Source: Chara braunii | Lineage: Eukaryota; Streptophyta; Charophyceae; Charales; Characeae | Direction of reading: 5' to 3' | Assembly (NCBI GenBank): GCA_003427395.1 | Contig: BFEA01000018.1 | Coordinates: 1,472,518-1,496,102, forward strand | Length of the DNA stretch: 23,585 nucleotides | Part shown: piece by piece, positions 1 through 23,585 of the stretch | Layout: every line of letters begins with the position of its first letter | Numbering within the stretch: position 1 is the first letter of the stretch | Made by a program: the position numbers and the translations under genes | The notes under the pieces: generated by a model | Told to the model about the DNA's origin: nothing | The model's database searches: none | What the model saw: the letters and a program-made list of their open reading frames with translations, nothing else

Positions 1-903
1 TTTATACGAAAACGCCCCCACCAGTGTTAGTGGTGCTGATAAGAGCAGACACCACTAGCACCTGGGGAGTGGCTCCATCTATTGGTGGGGAGCATCACCT
101 GCTAGAAAACGAGTCCAGTGTCCCAATACAAACTGAATTTGGAGCATATCAAAACAGGATTGTGGGAGGTTCCTGCCAGCATTGATTACCCTGGGATCCA
201 GGGGATTGACTGACCAGGATATTGGAAAGAGGGGGGAGCCTCTTCACCCTGAACCCGGTGCCAGATACCTGCTGCTACACACTAGTTCCTCCCTCCCCTT
301 ACCATTAATTACTTTGGACTTCGAGGTAATAACTGAGCAGGAAATCATACAATTTAAAAGTATAATCATCCTCCATCCACAGTTGACCATTTTTAAGCAC
401 CTGCATACCAATGAGTCTCGACAATTGAGTTCGCTGGGGGCGGGAAAAGATCGCGGGAGTCTAAGAGAGGCCGCAATGGGATGGAGGGGTCAATTCTAGC
501 CCAATCATGAAAGTTGAGGTAGTAGTGCCTTTCAAAAATTTTCCTATTCCCTCCCTCCCCTCCCTCCCCCCCTTTCCATTGCACATTCGTTATCCAACCC
601 CCTTGTTCCCCTCTCAGCCAGTCCTTACAGAAGGATTGGATTTACATTTTGTTTTCTGCTCTTGAGTGTATAAAGGTTATTTTTTCCTTATTTTTCCCAT
701 TGCACCATGAGGTCTACCTGGATCTGGTGTTTGATTGTCTATATGATAGTTGGACCCTCAAGGCGGACTTCTTCCATCTCCCTAGTGCACCTTTTCCACC
801 AGATTGCCCAAAAGATTGCTCTACGTCCCACAGTGAGCATGTTTCTCTCAAAGTTGCTCGCTTGTTTCGGCTGCCAGGTTTCACATAAAATTGGTTTTCA
901 GTT
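1..903. other. Unassigned 0.9 kb at left edge
   Basis: No gene recognised. A short imperfect inverted repeat (about 12-34 against 50-71, around CACTAGCAC / GTGTTAGTG) lies at the very start, and a C/T-rich run (541-580) follows. The right part may be the 3' trailer of the LINE fragment that ends at 904. Confidence 0.5.
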
Positions 904-1858
904 TCACGGCCAAGGGGTTGCTACACCTAACAGGCACCACACTCTATTCCACCATCTCCATAACCAGACTGACCCAGGGTGTTGTAGAAGAGATGCGTTC
1001 AATTGTTTTTGGTCTCTGCCTGGCAGGGTATGACGTCGCACATAATTTGCAAAAGGGGAGAGCAAGGCCCTTCTATTTTAAAGATGTACGGTCAATTAGC
1101 CAGTCATTTGTGGGCAGACAACGGTGTTCCACTTGCCATTGTAGGGATGCAATTTTGACTGCTAATGTTTTACTAAGCCAAAACCATTTGATGAGATGTA
1201 GGGAGTTCCTTTCTAGATTCAGGTGTCTCATCCAACTTCCCGTTACCACATCTTTTAGATTCACCGCTAGACGCAGTAGGCGGTAGGCTCCCTTAATTGT
1301 CATTGAATAAATCTGTTGTTTTCCTGTCTTGCCTCTGCCTAGCTGGGTGGTCCAGACCCAAGAGGCCGGATCGAGGGCTAGATGTGCAATTGAGGTATTA
1401 GGTATGTACACCCACCACTGTTCTCCTTCTGTTACCACCCTAATTCGAAAGACTTCCTCTTTTTTAAGCCACCTTGTCTCTTCCGGATTTGTCTTAACCA
1501 ATCTGTTTCTGCTCTTGATCTGAAAGAGATTCACCAGCACCTCTCCATCCGGGCGGCCGAACACCACCACATTTCCCACCCGATCTACACACCCTCTGAT
1601 CCCTACCCAATCACTTTCGTCCAGGGTTCGCCCTTTCTTCATAATCCTTACCCAGTCCAATGGTATTGAGAAAATATTTTTTTCAAGAGTTTCTTCAATA
1701 TTATGACAATATCGCAGTCGCTCCCTTAACTGCTGGTTGAATCTCGTGCGAGTTGTTGCAACACCATTCCTGCTCCTTTCGAGGGCGGACTTTAGGGTTG
1801 AGTGGAACGAAACGTGACTCATGTATTTTTTAATCACGATTGAAACTCGAGTGCGCAC
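904..1858 (-). mobile_element. Degenerate LINE fragment: zf-RVT-type C-terminal end of a reverse transcriptase ORF
   Basis: A 261-codon open frame (1858 to 1073) carries the hallmarks of the region after the RT domain in plant/green-algal L1-like elements. These are a Trp-containing segment, GKTGKQQIYSMTIKGAYRLL (compare sGkFsvksaYrll) and KWFWLSKTLAVKIASLQWQ followed by HRCLPTNDWL, the helix that precedes the zf-RVT zinc-binding motif. The frame then stops. After shifts the motif remains continue to a TGA at 904, including LLQHPGSVWLWRWWNRVW, typical of the H...C...VW end. The Cys/His ligands are spread over two frames, so the copy is dead. The RT and endonuclease parts are absent. Family placement (L1/Zepp-like) is inferred from motif order only. 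Confidence 0.65.
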
Positions 1859-1864
1859 TAGAAT

Positions 1865-2216
1865 AGACTCGAAGGAGGTGTGGAACGAGGCCCATTAAAA
1901 TAGACTTGAAGGTGGCGGGTGCTGTGTTGCACTAGAGTCGCCCTTCGGCCAGCTAAAAGAAGGAAAAAAAACAAGAAACCGAGGGGGGGACCGTACCACA
2001 CTTGCAACTGCCTCACAGGGCTTGCTTGCATCCTTTTGAAGTGAGGCTCAAGTGTGGGCGGGGAGGTGATTTGAAAAATCCTCCGATTTGCCTCGGCCGC
2101 ACTTGACTTGACCCGCACTTGACTTTTAACGGCCAGTTGCTAATCCGGAACCCTAATCAAGATGGGAACATGATTAGCCTAACTTTACATGAGTTTCGAG
2201 TGGTGTGGAATGAGGC
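1865..2216. repeat. Two solo right ends of the GGCCTCG MITE family
   Basis: GTGTGGAACGAGGCCC near 1875-1890 and TTTCGAGTGGTGTGGAATGAGGCCC near 2192-2216 match the right terminus of the family copies elsewhere in the window. No left ends are visible nearby, so both are truncated. The DNA between them has repeated AGACTTGA/CTTGAC motifs and nothing coding. Confidence 0.5.
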
Positions 2217-2286
2217 CCTTTGTTCTTTGAGACATGACATCTCGACACCAAAAAAATTGCGCCTTGTGGAAATTTGGTTGTCACCT

Positions 2287-2401
2287 GCCTCGCTCCACTA
2301 CTCTCGACATGCACAAAAGACAAAAATCATAGTGTATCTTTCCATGTTCTAGCGGAAGATTCACTCTCGTTTTGCACATTTCGAGAGTGTTGGAGCGAGG
2401 C
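2287..2401 (+). mobile_element. GGCCTCG-family MITE, complete copy
   Basis: Terminal inverted repeats of about 35 bp: the left end starts GCCTCGCTCCACTACTCTCG, and the right end reads TTTCGAGAGTGTTGGAGCGAGGC. About 115 bp long with no coding capacity. The inner motif TTCCATGTTCTAGCGGAAGA recurs in other copies. Family members share the termini but no superfamily is evident, and no clear target-site duplication was found. Confidence 0.75.
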
Positions 2402-3133
2402 CCCTACTCCGAAAATTCCACGCTCGCTTCGGGCCTACCAGACCACATGGGCCCCAGCCAACAAAGGAAAAAGTGCGCCCCTTGTTGTTCGAAAAGCTTG
2501 GCGCGCAGTTGAAGGAGAAAAAGGTTGCAACGTGGCGATTGAACAATTCTTGTTATCTGGGCAGTGGCCCCATCAGCAATGGGGTAGGGATATATATATA
2601 CATTTTATGTGGCAGTAGATCGACCCAAATCTGCCGTCGATGACTCATGATCCCTCGGTCAGTGTTTTACACGTATTACCTGAAAAAAGGAAAGTGTAAT
2701 TACCTGCAAAATCACACACTGAGATCTATGGGTTTTGCTGTTGAGCTGAGATTCCCGCTTTCTGCTGAGATTTCTAAGTTTGTCTGTGTGCGTGCTTGCT
2801 GGTCCGCATGTGTCTGCCTGAGTGCATGACTGCTCGAGTGTGTGTGTGACCCGCCAGGGTTCTTGTATGTTTGGGAGGCCCTCAGGGCTACGTACCTGTG
2901 GCCGTGACTTTGAGGGTTGCAGTGGGGAAAACACTCAAGTAGAATAGGCTAATAGCACTCAAGTAGTGGTAGTGTAGGGCCGTGTAGCTTAGGGTAGCAC
3001 CTAAGTAGTGGTAGGCCGACAAAAGAAGACAAAAAGTTAGTAACTTTAAAGACCGTGTGAATTCAGGAAGGGTTGTCACCCATTGCTTTGATACTCCCTG
3101 CTTTGCCTTGCTGTTTGCGTTGACCATCTTAAA

Positions 3134-3168
<35 letters not shown>

Positions 3169-3540
3169 CTCCCTGGGTTGCCACCCACAGCAAGGGTTGA
3201 AGTAGACTATCACTCAAAGCATCAATAAGGGGATTTTGCGGATCGTCAAGGGCTCAGCCCCCTGAGCCCCCTGAGGAGTCAGTGAGACCCAGACCAACAA
3301 TCTGTCATGGCCCCTTGTGGCCTTGAGTTGTTGTTATGGTCCACCATATTGTCTGGATGTTCAAGTTTGCACCATGAGGTCACCTTGGTCTTATCTCCTC
3401 ACTGCTTGTAGTAGTTTACCAATTACGTTCACCATTGCCCTTGCACATTGTGTTCCTGGATGACCACATGTCGTGATCTGCTTTCCTTAGTATTGAGCCA
3501 CCAATTTGCATGGACGTGATATCCAACATGTTTTGTTTTT
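2402..3540. other. Unassigned region with an AT microsatellite
   Basis: No gene recognised. An (AT)n run lies at about 3138-3166. A minus frame ending SVFPTATLKVTATG before a GTACGT motif near 2887-2892 was considered as an exon and not accepted. CACTCAAGTAG-type short repeats occur at 2931-3010. Confidence 0.5.
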
Positions 3541-3548
3541 TTATTTAC

Positions 3549-3645
3549 ATTTGGACCATTTCTCGATTTATGTGTGCAATCCTTCCGCAGGGGTCATGCT
3601 AATCTTCTCTGTGTCGTTCCAATTTTAACGGATGTCCCAAAGGAC
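3549..3645 (-). pseudogene. U6 snRNA retropseudogene, full length
   Basis: On the minus strand the sequence starts with the U6 5' stem-loop (GTCCTTTGGGACATCCG), contains TTAAAATTGGAACG, the ACAGAGA box, GATTAGCATG, and ends CGAGAAATGGTCCAAAT. It then continues into an A-rich tail (GTAAATAAAAAAACAAAACA, 3529-3548) instead of a Pol III T-terminator. Several substitutions are present (GACACAGAGA, CATGACCCCTGCGGAAGG). No TATA box or upstream sequence element is visible; a CT-rich repeat lies upstream. A processed, retrotransposed copy is therefore the best call. The target-site duplication is not resolved. Confidence 0.88.
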
Positions 3646-3655
3646 GTGTGTGTGT

Positions 3656-3671
3656 TTTCTAAAAGACCCCA

Positions 3672-3740
<69 letters not shown>

Positions 3741-3772
3741 CACAAATTGACGCAAGCCATCCATAAGACAAG
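3656..3772. repeat. Dispersed repeat with expanded CT microsatellite (copy 1)
   Basis: AAAAGACCCCAGACTCTCTC runs into a CT tract of over 60 bp (3673-3737), then CACAAATT and CAAGCCATCCATAA. The same flanks occur at 12979-13040 around only a short CTCTCTCTC. The element abuts the 5' end of the U6 copy at 3645. Confidence 0.7.
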
Positions 3773-3959
3773 CAAAAGAAGCGTAGAGGCAGCACATTGA
3801 TGGTTCCATATACCATCCGTGACCTCAATCTCTGTTTGAAACGAATTCTAATGTCTTGAGTTAAGGTGGAACATGTGGCGTGTTTCAGGTTCTTTCTTTT
3901 TGCTCCCTGCATGTGGCTTTTTGTCAGCCTGCATGCAACCGTGTCGATTTGCTTACGGT

Positions 3960-4058
3960 CTCGCTCCATTGTACTCACCACTTGCACAAAAGACAAAAAC
4001 GTTCCACAATGTATCCTGCTATATTCACGCCGAAGATTCATTCCTCACAACATTCTAG
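3960..4058 (+). mobile_element. GGCCTCG-family MITE, degenerate copy
   Basis: The left end TCTCGCTCCATTGTACTCACC is followed by the family's CACAAAAGACAAAAA motif and a CCGAAGATTCATTC internal motif. The right terminus is lost, replaced by the CAT microsatellite region. Confidence 0.55.
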
Positions 4059-4062
4059 GATG

Positions 4063-4063
4063 G

Positions 4064-4098
<35 letters not shown>

Positions 4099-4248
4099 TA
4101 TCGACATCACCATCATCATCGCTATCATCATTATCATCATCATCATCATCAGTTTGTAATCATAGGGGCTATTGGTGTTGCTCTTTGGTATGATCATCAT
4201 CATCATCCGTTTTCATTCTCATCATTATCATCATCATCATCATCAGCT
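4063..4248. repeat. CAT/ATC trinucleotide microsatellite, two blocks
   Basis: Imperfect (CAT)n blocks at about 4067-4150 and 4193-4247, with interruptions (TTATCG, CACCAT). Long poly-Ile and poly-His readings here are artefacts of the repeat. Confidence 0.9.
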
Positions 4249-4902
4249 TGTTTTCATTAGATGTTGCTCTGCATCAGCAGGTGAGTTGGTTGTCACCATC
4301 ATTCTCATTATCATCGTCTTCAGGGTGCTGTCCATCGTCATCAACAAAATCCAAAGCGAATGATATTTTGGTAAGTGTGTCATCAATAACTGTAGTCGGC
4401 TGGATCGGATTGTTCCCGGAGGGCTGAACGGTGGGAAGGGGGTGGGGGGAGCTCTATCCTGCAAGGGCATCGCAAGGTGGGGGGTGAATGTCTCAAAGAG
4501 GGTAGGGGCGGAGTAGGGGGTTGCCTTATTCTGGGGCAAGGACTGTGTGTGGGTCAACATCAGTCCCTGCGGAGGCGGAAATGGGCAAGGGGCGGGGGGG
4601 CATGTTTTAGGTGGGAACTGCGTGCTCCTGGGGAAAGGGTGGGAGAGGATTGGTCCTATATTGGGGCCGAGGGAGAGTGGGTGACTCGCCTCGGCGGAGG
4701 CCGTGTAGGGATGAGGGGGGAGGGGTAGGGGGAGGGAGGGGCGATCTCTCTCGAAGAATTCTAACATCCAGTTTAGTATTTCTTTCCATTTGGTTTGCCT
4801 CTCGAGGAGGTCGTAGGAATAGGTGCTATCTGGCAGGTCATCTGTGATCCTGCAAAGGGTGGTTGAAAATTCGGTGGCCCTCGGAGACCGATGCTGGAGC
4901 AA
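4243..4902 (-). CDS. Unrecognised proline-rich open frame, possibly transposon-derived
   Basis: A 219-codon frame. Its N-terminal part (DLLERQTKWKEILNWMLEFF) looks like a real helical protein, followed by a Pro-rich stretch made by the G-rich plus strand at 4430-4740. The end runs into the CAT microsatellite (Met/Ile/Thr-rich). A gag/ORF1-like fragment is possible, but no diagnostic motif is present and the G-rich tract may simply lack stops by composition. Confidence 0.2.
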   Translation of the reverse strand: MLQHRSPRATEFSTTLCRITDDLPDSTYSYDLLERQTKWKEILNWMLEFFERDRPSLPLPLPPHPYTASAEASHPLSLGPNIGPILSHPFPRSTQFPPKTCPPAPCPFPPPQGLMLTHTQSLPQNKATPYSAPTLFETFTPHLAMPLQDRAPPTPFPPFSPPGTIRSSRLQLLMTHLPKYHSLWILLMTMDSTLKTMIMRMMVTTNSPADAEQHLMKTS

Positions 4903-5072
4903 CGCTGGCCGGAGCCGGAGCCAGGTGGCGCAACTCTGTGACCTAGCTTAGTGGGGGCGTGAGGCCTGGTAGAGAGATCTGGGGGGCTATTTGTGGGGGC
5001 AGTGTCAGTGGTCATCCGGGGTCGTAACTGGAGCAATGCTGGCCGGTGCTGGAGCAAGGTGGTGCAACTCTT
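4886..5072. repeat. Pair of about 47-bp direct repeats
   Basis: GCTGGAGCAACGCTGGCCGG...GGTGGCGCAACTCT near 4890-4937 recurs, diverged, near 5025-5072 (ACTGGAGCAATGCTGGCCGG...GGTGGTGCAACTCT). Nothing else was recognised between 5073 and 5440. Confidence 0.65.
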
Positions 5073-5449
5073 GTCTCATTTTCTAAACACTTTTTCCACG
5101 AAATAGCAGCACTCAATCTATGCCACCTGTTTTCTTTTTCAGCCTTTTTTTGGTTATTTATTCTGAGCTGAAAAGATCACCAAGTTGACGCAGTCCACGT
5201 CTTGCAACAACTGGGCAACCTCCTGTGGCCAAGCCTATCGGCCCACCTTGCCGCGGGCACCCGACGGTGTTTTTTAAACCTCGGAGGCGGTGGTGAAATA
5301 GATACTAGATAGTTCCACTCCTCTAAATTTGTTCATAAATTTCATAATATGTATGATTTTCTTATTTTTCATGGGATGCAGACGTATCGAATGAGCAGTC
5401 AATTCTGTCATTATAACTCATTCTGGTCTGTGTTTTCCCCCAAGAATGC

Positions 5450-5670
5450 AAGGAAACCTGGGCTACCAACCAGGCCGCCTGGGTCACCTTGGATACCCAG
5501 GTGGCCCATCCGGGAAAGAGCCAGGAAGGGCCCAGGTCACATGGGATGCACAGGCGGCCCCCCCCCCCTTCCAAAAAAAAAAAAAAAAAAAAAAAAAAAC
5601 CCTGAAAATCTAGGCTACCAGAGTGGCCTGAGACCAATTGCCCAACCAGGCCAGAAAAATAAATAAATAA
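5450..5670. repeat. GC-rich block with poly(A) and AAAT tail
   Basis: Contains CCTGGGCTACCAACCAGG-type repeats, a C10 run and an A tract of about 28 (5572-5599). A related GAAAATCTAGGCTACCA and an (AAAT)n tail follow. The sequences on either side of the A tract (GGAAACCTGGGCTACCA and TGAAAATCTAGGCTACCA) are similar, which may be an old target-site duplication. Confidence 0.45.
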
Positions 5671-5686
5671 ATAAAATTATTATGTC

Positions 5687-6050
5687 GGGATAATTTTCAA
5701 AATACCCTCATAAGTTGAGAATCTTGAGATACATGCCAAAATGCCCCTGAAAGATGTGAGTAGAGCGGAATGCCCTTTTGGGCCGACATCTTTGTATTGT
5801 GCCCCTGTCAGGCGGGTGTGCAACTTTGCAATCTGGACCTCCCCCTTTGGGCCTTGACCTTTTGCAATAGTGCCTAGGAGAAGTTGGCAAGTACTGGGGC
5901 ATTTGGCAAAGTTGGACGGTACCGACGGCAGGGGTATTTCACAAAATATTTTCTTTGTCAGAGGGGCATTCCACTCTACCCACATCTTTTAGGGGCATTT
6001 TGGCATATATCTATATCTCAACTTACGGGGGTATTTTTGCAAATTCTCCC
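5687..6050 (+). mobile_element. MITE with about 88-bp terminal inverted repeats
   Basis: The left arm 5687-5775 and right arm 5963-6050 are imperfect inverted copies: GGGATAATTTTCAAAATACCC against GGGAGAATTTGCAAAAATACC after reverse complement, then TAAGTTGAGA, ATGCCAAAATGCCCCT and GGAATGCCC shared. The 187-bp centre has no coding potential. The element is about 364 bp. No unambiguous target-site duplication, so the superfamily is open. Confidence 0.8.
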
Positions 6051-6105
6051 TTTTTATATCTCCTTTCAAAGTTTTGATACATACCTTGAGAACTATTGTA
6101 ACATT

Positions 6106-6190
6106 GGGCCTTGCTCCACTACTCACACCACATGTGCGAAATGAGAATGAATCTTCCACAAGAACATGGAAAGATACCCCGTGCAAATAA
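6106..6190 (-). mobile_element. GGCCTCG-family MITE, truncated, reverse orientation
   Basis: GGGCCTTGCTCCACTACTCA, then GTGCGAAATGAGAATGAATC and AGAACATGGAAAGATACC are the reverse complement of the right half of the 2287-2401 copy. The other end is missing. Confidence 0.65.
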
Positions 6191-6554
6191 TATGCGTCCT
6201 GGTCTCTACCTTGATCAACAAAATGGATTCAAAGTTTCATACATGATACATCGTTCATCATAATTTTATATTATAATATAATCTTATATTCTGCAATGTC
6301 ACATAAACCGCAATGGCAGATAAGAAAAGAAAGAATGCATTAAGCAGAACGGAGAAGAGGAGGGGGGGGGGGGAGTTCATAAATGAGTTGCTAAAAAACA
6401 TGATGCTCAAAAACAAAGTGTTAAAAAACAAAGGACACTGAGACAGACAAACAGACACTGACAATTGGGAGGCGGTGGGAATAATCCTGGAGAACTGGGG
6501 GGTAGCCACTCTATAGGGGAGAGTCTCGCTACCCGACCAAATACGAAAGGAAAG

Positions 6555-6691
6555 TATAAAACCAAATGGATGGTACCGAGTGGAAGGGCCGTCAATGCTC
6601 AACAGACGAAATTTACTCTAGGAATAACAGGCTGATCTTCCCCAAGAGTTCACACCGACGGAAAGGTTTTGGCGCCCATCAAATCGGGGCA
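6555..6691 (+). pseudogene. Organellar (plastid-type) 23S rRNA domain V fragment
   Basis: GGTACCGAGTGGAAGGGCCG, CTCAACAGACGAAA, ACTCTAGGAATAACAGGCTG, ATCTTCCCCAAGAGTTCACA and CGACGGAAAGGTTTTGGC follow bacterial/plastid 23S rRNA around the peptidyl-transferase centre. Substitutions and small insertions are present (GGCGCCCATCAAATCGG for the usual GGCACCTCGATGTCGG). The AGGCTGATCTTCCCCAAGAG form is closer to plastid than to plant mitochondrial rRNA. Only about 140 bp is present, without flanking rRNA, so it is a nuclear insertion. It could have come through DNA transfer or an RNA copy. Confidence 0.75.
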
Positions 6692-6782
6692 AACGTCAAA
6701 ATCAAATGACGACTCAAACGAAGTCTATTCTGCCAAACACTACACTCTGATTGGTTATTGGACGAAACGGACGAGTGGATGG

Positions 6783-7480
6783 CTGACCAGAGTTAAGTTG
6801 ATTAGAGTTAGTTACAGTTACCTAGAGTCAGATACCATCAAGTCGTGAGTTAGTTCCCGTCAACTAGAGTTACCTAGCTACAGTCAACTAGAGTTACCCA
6901 GCTACAGTCAACTAGAGTTACCAAGCTACAGTCAACTAGAGTTACTTAGCTACAGTCAACTGAGTTACTTAGGTACAGTCAACTGAGTTACTAAGCTGCA
7001 GTCAACTGAAGTTACTTAGCTACAGTCAACTGAGTTACTTAGCTGCAGTCAACTGAGTTACTTAGCTACAGTCAACCGAAGTTACTTAGCTACAGTCAAC
7101 TAGAGTTAACAACTTACTGTCAACTAGAGTAAGTTAGTTAGTTACAGTCAACTACAGGTAGTTAAAGTCAGCTACAAGCTAGTTACCATCATTAGTTACA
7201 ACTTACAAGCTAGTTAACTAGTTACTGTCATTAGTTACACAAGTTAGTTAGCCAGTTACTGTCAACTACAGTTACAGTCAACCTCATTAGTTACAGTCAG
7301 CTACAAACTAGTTAGCTATGCTCCCCAGAATGGAAAAGGAGCCAGGCCCATAAGGACCTGTTTGTTGAAAGAAAAACAAACAAACAAAAAAACAAAACAA
7401 AACAGACAAACTAGTTAGCTAGTTACAGTCAACTACAGTTAGTTAAAGTCAGCTACAAGTTAGTTAGTTACAGTCAATGA
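6783..7480. repeat. Tandem repeat array, unit about 23-24 bp
   Basis: The core 6858-7128 has about 11 units of GAGTTACTTAGCTACAGTCA + ACT with point variants. It decays on both sides into shorter GTTA/CAACTA repeats up to 7480. It is interrupted at 7319-7405 by an A-tailed insertion. No coding capacity. Confidence 0.9.
7303..7421 (+). mobile_element. A-tailed insertion with perfect 16-bp direct repeats
   Basis: ACAAACTAGTTAGCTA at 7303-7318 and again at 7406-7421 flank 87 bp unlike the surrounding array: TGCTCCCCAGAATGGAAAAG and about 33 further bases, then an A-rich tail of roughly 35 nt. This is the layout of a target-primed retroposed RNA. I do not recognise the template. Because the host is a tandem array, the flanking repeat could in part be array units; the tail and foreign body favour insertion. 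Confidence 0.7.
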
Positions 7481-7754
7481 GAGAGTTACCATTGTCATCT
7501 CTGCTTCGGTGGGAGGAAAAGCTCACGTAAATTCACATACACTGCTCGGGGGGGAAAAAAAGTTGGAAAATAAAATGCTGTGAAGAAAATAGCGCAGTAA
7601 ACTACAGCTGTCCCCCGTGTATGAGGAGAAGGCAGTTGTATTAAAAAAAAAAAAAAAAAAAAAAAAGAGGAGATGCGACGATCACTGCTTGACGGCGTTC
7701 GTTTTGGTTTGATCAATCGCGATACTTGATATCCCTCTCTCTCCCCGCTATCGA

Positions 7755-23158
<15,404 letters not shown>

Positions 23159-23327
23159 CTGTGCCAAGGACGAAAGCAGCCGCGCCATTGTCACCACCCA
23201 CATCCCTTATTAAATCAACAAATGATGAAGAGTTCAAATGACAATGGGTACAACAACCGTACGGGTCGTCCCTTAGGAGAACTTAAAAAAAAAAAAAAAC
23301 AAAGAACGAAAAACAAGGACTCCTTAC

Positions 23328-23396
23328 TGTAAGCAGCGCTCATCCCTGAGACCTCTGCAACGAGTCTGCATTCGACGCATGTAGCTAGCACAAAAT
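23328..23396 (-). CDS. Possible upstream HAUS4 exon (tentative)
   Basis: An open stretch between a TGTCTGCAG acceptor and a TACA|GTAAGG donor encodes a peptide ending VAEVSGMSAAY. This resembles the SAAYS of human HAUS4 just before VLL. However, the donor leaves phase 1 while the next accepted exon starts in phase 0. To join, the next exon would need an acceptor near 23214, adding about 16 residues. Either that is the real structure or the match is chance. Confidence 0.25.
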
Positions 23397-23499
23397 CTGC
23401 AGACACTGTTTTTTCATATATATCGTATTAATATATACATCGTTTAATGTCCTCTTCTCCCTCTCTGCCTACGGTTTACCAGGCAGCTCTGTTTGACAA

Positions 23500-23521
23500 T
23501 ATATATATATATATATATCGT

Positions 23522-23585
<64 letters not shown>
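23500..23585. repeat. AT microsatellite at the right edge
   Basis: (AT)n interrupted once by CGTCAA near 23519-23524 and reaching the end of the window, which is probably where assembly stopped. Confidence 0.93.

Noticed and set aside
2888-3217. Minus-strand frame ending SVFPTATLKVTATG at a GTACGT donor
   Set aside because: Only a chance-level donor, no partner exon, and the same frame is made largely of an AT microsatellite upstream.
3549-3645. Functional U6 gene
   Set aside because: No upstream element or TATA box, no T terminator, several substitutions and an A-rich tail.
5680-6186. Several open frames of 60-100 codons
   Set aside because: They lie inside the inverted arms of the 364-bp MITE and the truncated GGCCTCG element.

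Overview
The window is nuclear eukaryotic DNA from a green-lineage organism, most likely a streptophyte alga or another plant with a repeat-rich genome; the species is not identified. Three things point this way. Two U6 snRNA copies have the plant/green-algal type 3' half. A tRNA-Glu(UUC) piece of plastid type and a bacterial/plastid-type 23S rRNA piece lie in nuclear-looking DNA. A spliced gene encodes the C-terminal third of an augmin (HAUS) subunit 4 protein.

The one host gene I can support runs on the minus strand across about two thirds of the window. It has six short exons at 23087-23158, 19972-20030, 18622-18690, 13791-13842, 8559-8636 and 7755-7826. They carry canonical splice sites and compatible phases and give one continuous frame of 133 codons plus a stop. 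The joined product aligns end to end with the C-terminus of HAUS4. Only 402 nt of about 15.4 kb is coding. The N-terminal part lies beyond the right edge; a possible further exon at 23328-23396 is tentative.

The introns and the 7.7 kb downstream of the stop are filled with mobile and repetitive DNA. They hold a frame-broken LINE fragment with a zf-RVT-like end (904-1858), two A-tailed U6 retropseudogenes (3549-3645 and 13670-13753), tRNA-like SINE heads (11389-11573, 13205-13275) and several MITE or foldback families. Other contents are two organellar DNA pieces, a 24-bp tandem array (6783-7480), three related GC-rich dispersed repeats (about 9.0-9.9, 10.1-10.9 and 14.4-14.95 kb), and very long microsatellites and homopolymers, including 66 consecutive C.

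The most unusual pattern is a set of very small A-tailed insertions (0 to about 90 nt of template plus poly(A)) flanked by direct repeats of mostly 16-17 bp: 7303-7421, 8151-8204, 20657-20714 and 22501-22545, with weaker 8-10 bp cases at 8079-8142 and 15468-15551. The U6 insertion at 13649-13794 has the same signature, a perfect 16-bp duplication. It landed exactly on a 5' splice site of the HAUS4-like gene, duplicating the donor and placing an antisense U6 copy in the pre-mRNA just downstream of it. I infer one LINE-type target-primed machinery, with a characteristic staggered cut of about 16 bp, that often copies almost nothing but poly(A).
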